Below are positions 5,041 through 6,681 of a stretch of DNA of 6,681 nt, in pieces. Source of the DNA: Planctomycetota bacterium. GTDB lineage: Bacteria > Planctomycetota > SZUA-567. The notes under the pieces are model-generated. The model saw only the letters and a list, made by a program, of their open reading frames with translations. It was not told where the DNA came from and made no database searches. Position 1 is the stretch's first letter. Each line of letters opens with the position of its first letter. A program made the position numbers and the translations under genes. The stretch is from assembly GCA_020860865.1 (NCBI GenBank), contig JAJBTL010000107.1:1-6681 (forward strand), read 5' to 3'.

Positions 5041-6243
5041 ATGAATGTGGACGAACGGATTATCCCGCCGGTGGCCAATCACGGCACGATGAAAAATTAC
5101 AACCTCACCAACTTCATGCAGGCCCTGCGGCGGCACGCGCCGGTGAGCCGCGCCGACATTTCCCGCCTCACCGGCATCGACAAGAAATGCGTGTCGATGT
5201 TCTCGAACGAGCTCATCGGCGCCGGCTTTATCGAAGAGGCGGGCATCGAGACCGTTTCCCGAGGGCGGCCGGGCAGCCTCCTTGACTTTGTTCCGGAGCG
5301 GAATTTTTCCCTCGGCCTCGCCGTACAGGCCGACCGGATAAACTGCGCCGTGTTTGAATTTCCAAACACCATCCGCGAGACCCGGGTGTATCCTCTCGAT
5401 CCCGACATGAGCGCCAAGAACCTCGTCGACGCCATTCGCCGCGCGGCACAGGAACTGTCCCGCACGGTGCCGCGACTGGCCGGCGTCGGCATAAGTTATG
5501 CCGGCACGGTTGATTTACGGAAGGGCATCATCCATTCCTCGGCCAACCTCGCCTGCCTGAACAAGTTTCCCTTCCGGGAACCCTTCCGGACCCTCGGGCT
5601 TGGCCCGGTGTGGTTCGAACAGTCGGCCCGGGCCGCGGCCCTGGCGGAGAGCTGGTTCGGCCAGGGCGCGGCGGCCGGCAACTTCGCTTCGGTGGAATTG
5701 AACATCGGCATATCCGTCGTCATGGTCAACCAGAGCGGGCTCTACCATGGGCCGGAGGGCTTTGTCGGCGAACTTGGCCACGTCATCGTCCAGCCCCGGG
5801 GCCGGCGCTGCCGCTGCGGCAACAACGGCTGCCTCGAAGCCTACATGGGCGAGTACGCCCTGAAGGAAGAGATGCGGGCGGCCGGCGTCGATCCGGAGGA
5901 ACTGTTCCCCTGCTCCGGGGACGGCACGGCCGACGCGGCGCCGCACGGCAAGGCGGAGAAGATCCTGGCCCGGGCCGGCGTCTGGCTCGGGCGCGGCCTT
6001 GGAACGCTGGTCAACCTGTTCAATCCGGACAGCATTATCGTCCAGGGGGATTTGATGCGGTTTGCCGACACCGTCCTTCCGAGCGCCAGGAAGGAATTGG
6101 AAAAATGCTGCCTGGCGGAAAAGCTCATGCTCACCACCGTGACGCCGTCCCGGCTCCTTCTCCCCGATGCCATGGGCGCGGCGGCGCTGGCGTTTCCGGG
6201 CTGGTTCGAAGGCGGATTCGACGAGGCGCTTTCCGAAAAGTGA
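5041..6243 (+). CDS. ROK-family transcriptional repressor (winged HTH plus sugar-sensing domain)
   Basis: The product is about 400 residues, the usual size for NagC/Mlc/XylR-type ROK regulators. Residues 20-83 form the winged helix: NLTNFMQALRRHAPVSRADI, then TGIDKKCVSMFSNELIGAGF and a wing ending in GRPG (75-78). The ROK domain follows, with GVGISYAGTVD (148-158) and the signature GELGH (243-247) plus CRCGNNGCLE (257-266). His247, Cys257, Cys259 and Cys264 are the expected zinc ligands, and Glu244, His247 and Glu266 the expected sugar contacts. Kinase features are degraded: no DxGxT loop near 92-100, and the catalytic Asp of the 'END' motif is Ser195 (FEQSARAAALAE). So it should sense a sugar but not phosphorylate it, and probably represses the divergent dehydrogenase and itself (inference). 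The start is unsure: AAAAGG abuts the ATG at 5041 with no spacer, while the in-frame GTG at 5047 (residue 3) is ideally spaced 6 nt away. Confidence 0.94.
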   Translation: MNVDERIIPPVANHGTMKNYNLTNFMQALRRHAPVSRADISRLTGIDKKCVSMFSNELIGAGFIEEAGIETVSRGRPGSLLDFVPERNFSLGLAVQADRINCAVFEFPNTIRETRVYPLDPDMSAKNLVDAIRRAAQELSRTVPRLAGVGISYAGTVDLRKGIIHSSANLACLNKFPFREPFRTLGLGPVWFEQSARAAALAESWFGQGAAAGNFASVELNIGISVVMVNQSGLYHGPEGFVGELGHVIVQPRGRRCRCGNNGCLEAYMGEYALKEEMRAAGVDPEELFPCSGDGTADAAPHGKAEKILARAGVWLGRGLGTLVNLFNPDSIIVQGDLMRFADTVLPSARKELEKCCLAEKLMLTTVTPSRLLLPDAMGAAALAFPGWFEGGFDEALSEK

Positions 6244-6331
6244 CGTCGTGTCGGGACGGCGCGATTATCGCCCGGTTGTCTGGTGCGGCGGACGCCCGGG
6301 CGCCTTCGCAGCCATAGTCCGTCATTCTTCC

Positions 6332-6353
6332 AACCACTCGTGCCAGAGTGGTT
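6332..6353 (+). terminator. 8-bp perfect hairpin downstream of the ROK gene, possible terminator
   Basis: AACCACTC (6332-6339) pairs with GAGTGGTT (6346-6353) over a 6-nt loop, 88 bases after the ROK stop codon. The nearest T-run (6373-6377) is 19 nt further on, so it is not a textbook intrinsic terminator. A longer-range pair, CGCCCGG (6269-6275) with CCGGGCG (6296-6302), lies between it and the gene. Confidence 0.3.
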
Positions 6354-6419
6354 ATAGACCGTTTCACAATCGTTTTTCATCCGACATTAAAGGAAAAACC
6401 GCGTTTTGTAAATTCCCGG

Positions 6420-6448
6420 TTGACAGCCGCCTCGGCATGCTTTATTAT
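6420..6448 (+). promoter_or_regulatory. Near-consensus sigma70-type promoter with no gene directly after it
   Basis: TTGACA (6420-6425) is a perfect -35, and TATTAT (6443-6448) matches the -10 at five of six positions, with the optimal 17-bp spacer. It sits where the sequence changes from GC-rich to A+T-rich. Transcription would begin near 6455 and run to the right. It is the best promoter in the window, yet at least 200 nt follow without a supported reading frame. Confidence 0.7.
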
Positions 6449-6507
6449 AGAAGTAACATAATGGTTTTTTCTACAAAATTTACTTTGTTGAATCTTTCCA
6501 CAAATAT

Positions 6508-6531
6508 CGTTCGGTTGTTTTCATCCGGACG
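6508..6531 (+). other. Hairpin within the transcript from the 6420 promoter
   Basis: CGTTCGG (6508-6514) pairs with CCGGACG (6525-6531) with one G-U pair, over a 10-nt loop that contains TTTTCAT. It would lie about 55 nt into the RNA. No T-run follows, so it is not a terminator. Confidence 0.3.
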
Positions 6532-6636
6532 AATTCCCTGATCCGCGTTTCCTTGCACTCTGCGTTACCTCCTTGAACAGTCACTCGCCGCTCCCGTTCG
6601 CCATAAGGAGAGAAACGTCGCCGCCCAGCCTGTCCC

Positions 6637-6667
6637 CGAACCGGTTTCCGGTAGTTCGTTTTCTTGT
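6637..6667 (+). terminator. Terminator-like hairpin with T-rich tail near the right edge
   Basis: CGAAC (6637-6641) pairs with GTTCG (6654-6658), and CGG (6642-6644) with CCG (6648-6650) around TTT, leaving a 3-nt bulge, GTA. An alternative core, ACCGG/CCGGT, uses the same bases. TTTTCTTGT follows at once. This is a modest stem but the most terminator-like site on the right side. With the promoter at 6420 it would delimit an RNA of about 210 nt. Confidence 0.35.
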
Positions 6668-6681
6668 CGTCGTATGCACAC

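Noticed and set aside
6461..6541. 26-codon frame starting at the ATG just after the 6420 promoter
   Set aside because: The ATG is only about 6 nt from the expected transcript start, with no ribosome site. It could be leaderless, but nothing supports it.
6567..6574. ACCTCCTT resembling the 3' end of 16S rRNA
   Set aside because: The invariant bases before it in 16S rRNA (GGATC) are absent and no other rRNA sequence surrounds it. It is only an anti-SD look-alike.
6674..6681. ATG at the right edge as the start of the next gene
   Set aside because: No ribosome site precedes it, and only two codons are visible.
1..6681. Mobile elements, CRISPR arrays, tRNA or rRNA genes
   Set aside because: No transposase or integrase motifs, no regularly spaced repeats, no cloverleaf with a T-arm GTTCGA and CCA end, and no rRNA segments were found. 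GTTCGA at 3831-3836 lies in a terminator-like hairpin loop and is not part of a tRNA.

Overview
The window is a stretch of a high-GC bacterial chromosome (roughly 60% G+C by eye). It holds five protein genes, the first cut by the left edge, with well-formed Shine-Dalgarno sites and intergenic regions that are more A+T-rich. The gene families (a secreted family-9-type carbohydrate-binding domain, a PIG-L/LmbE deacetylase, a Gfo/Idh/MocA oxidoreductase and a ROK regulator) are the mix often met in glycan-degrading bacteria of the Planctomycetota-Verrucomicrobiota-Lentisphaerota group. That placement is a guess from gene content; nothing in the window fixes the taxon. No mobile element, CRISPR array, tRNA or rRNA was seen.

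Layout: 1-1611 (+) is the C-terminal part or whole of an unrecognised helical-repeat protein. 1612-1775 is a convergent gap carrying a perfect 18-bp terminator-like hairpin and two further small hairpins next to it. 1776-2507 (-) is a small secreted CBM9-like protein. 2508-2953 is a 446-bp divergent region with a candidate promoter for each side, a GC-rich hairpin in the leftward leader and an interrupted palindrome just before the rightward gene. 2954-3787 (+) is a PIG-L deacetylase. 3788-3909 is a convergent gap with hairpins. 3910-4929 (-) is a Gfo/Idh/MocA dehydrogenase. 4930-5040 is a tight divergent regulatory gap. 5041-6243 (+) is a ROK-family repressor with a winged helix-turn-helix. 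6244-6681 has no convincing gene, but it has a near-consensus sigma70 promoter (TTGACA, 17 bp, TATTAT) and, about 200 nt later, a terminator-like hairpin with a T-rich tail.

How the genes may work together (inference): the ROK protein keeps its sugar-binding and zinc residues but has lost the kinase residues, so it probably senses a sugar and controls the divergent dehydrogenase and itself. The PIG-L enzyme would remove an N-acyl group from an amino sugar or glycoside, and the dehydrogenase would oxidise a sugar or cyclitol. A short motif, CGGA(AA)-TGAAA-like, recurs in the dehydrogenase/regulator gap, in one arm of the palindrome before the deacetylase, and twice around the orphan promoter at the right end, which may mark a small regulon. 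The most interesting parts are the orphan promoter-to-terminator unit at 6420-6667, which may be a small RNA or an attenuated leader, and the possible shared operator.
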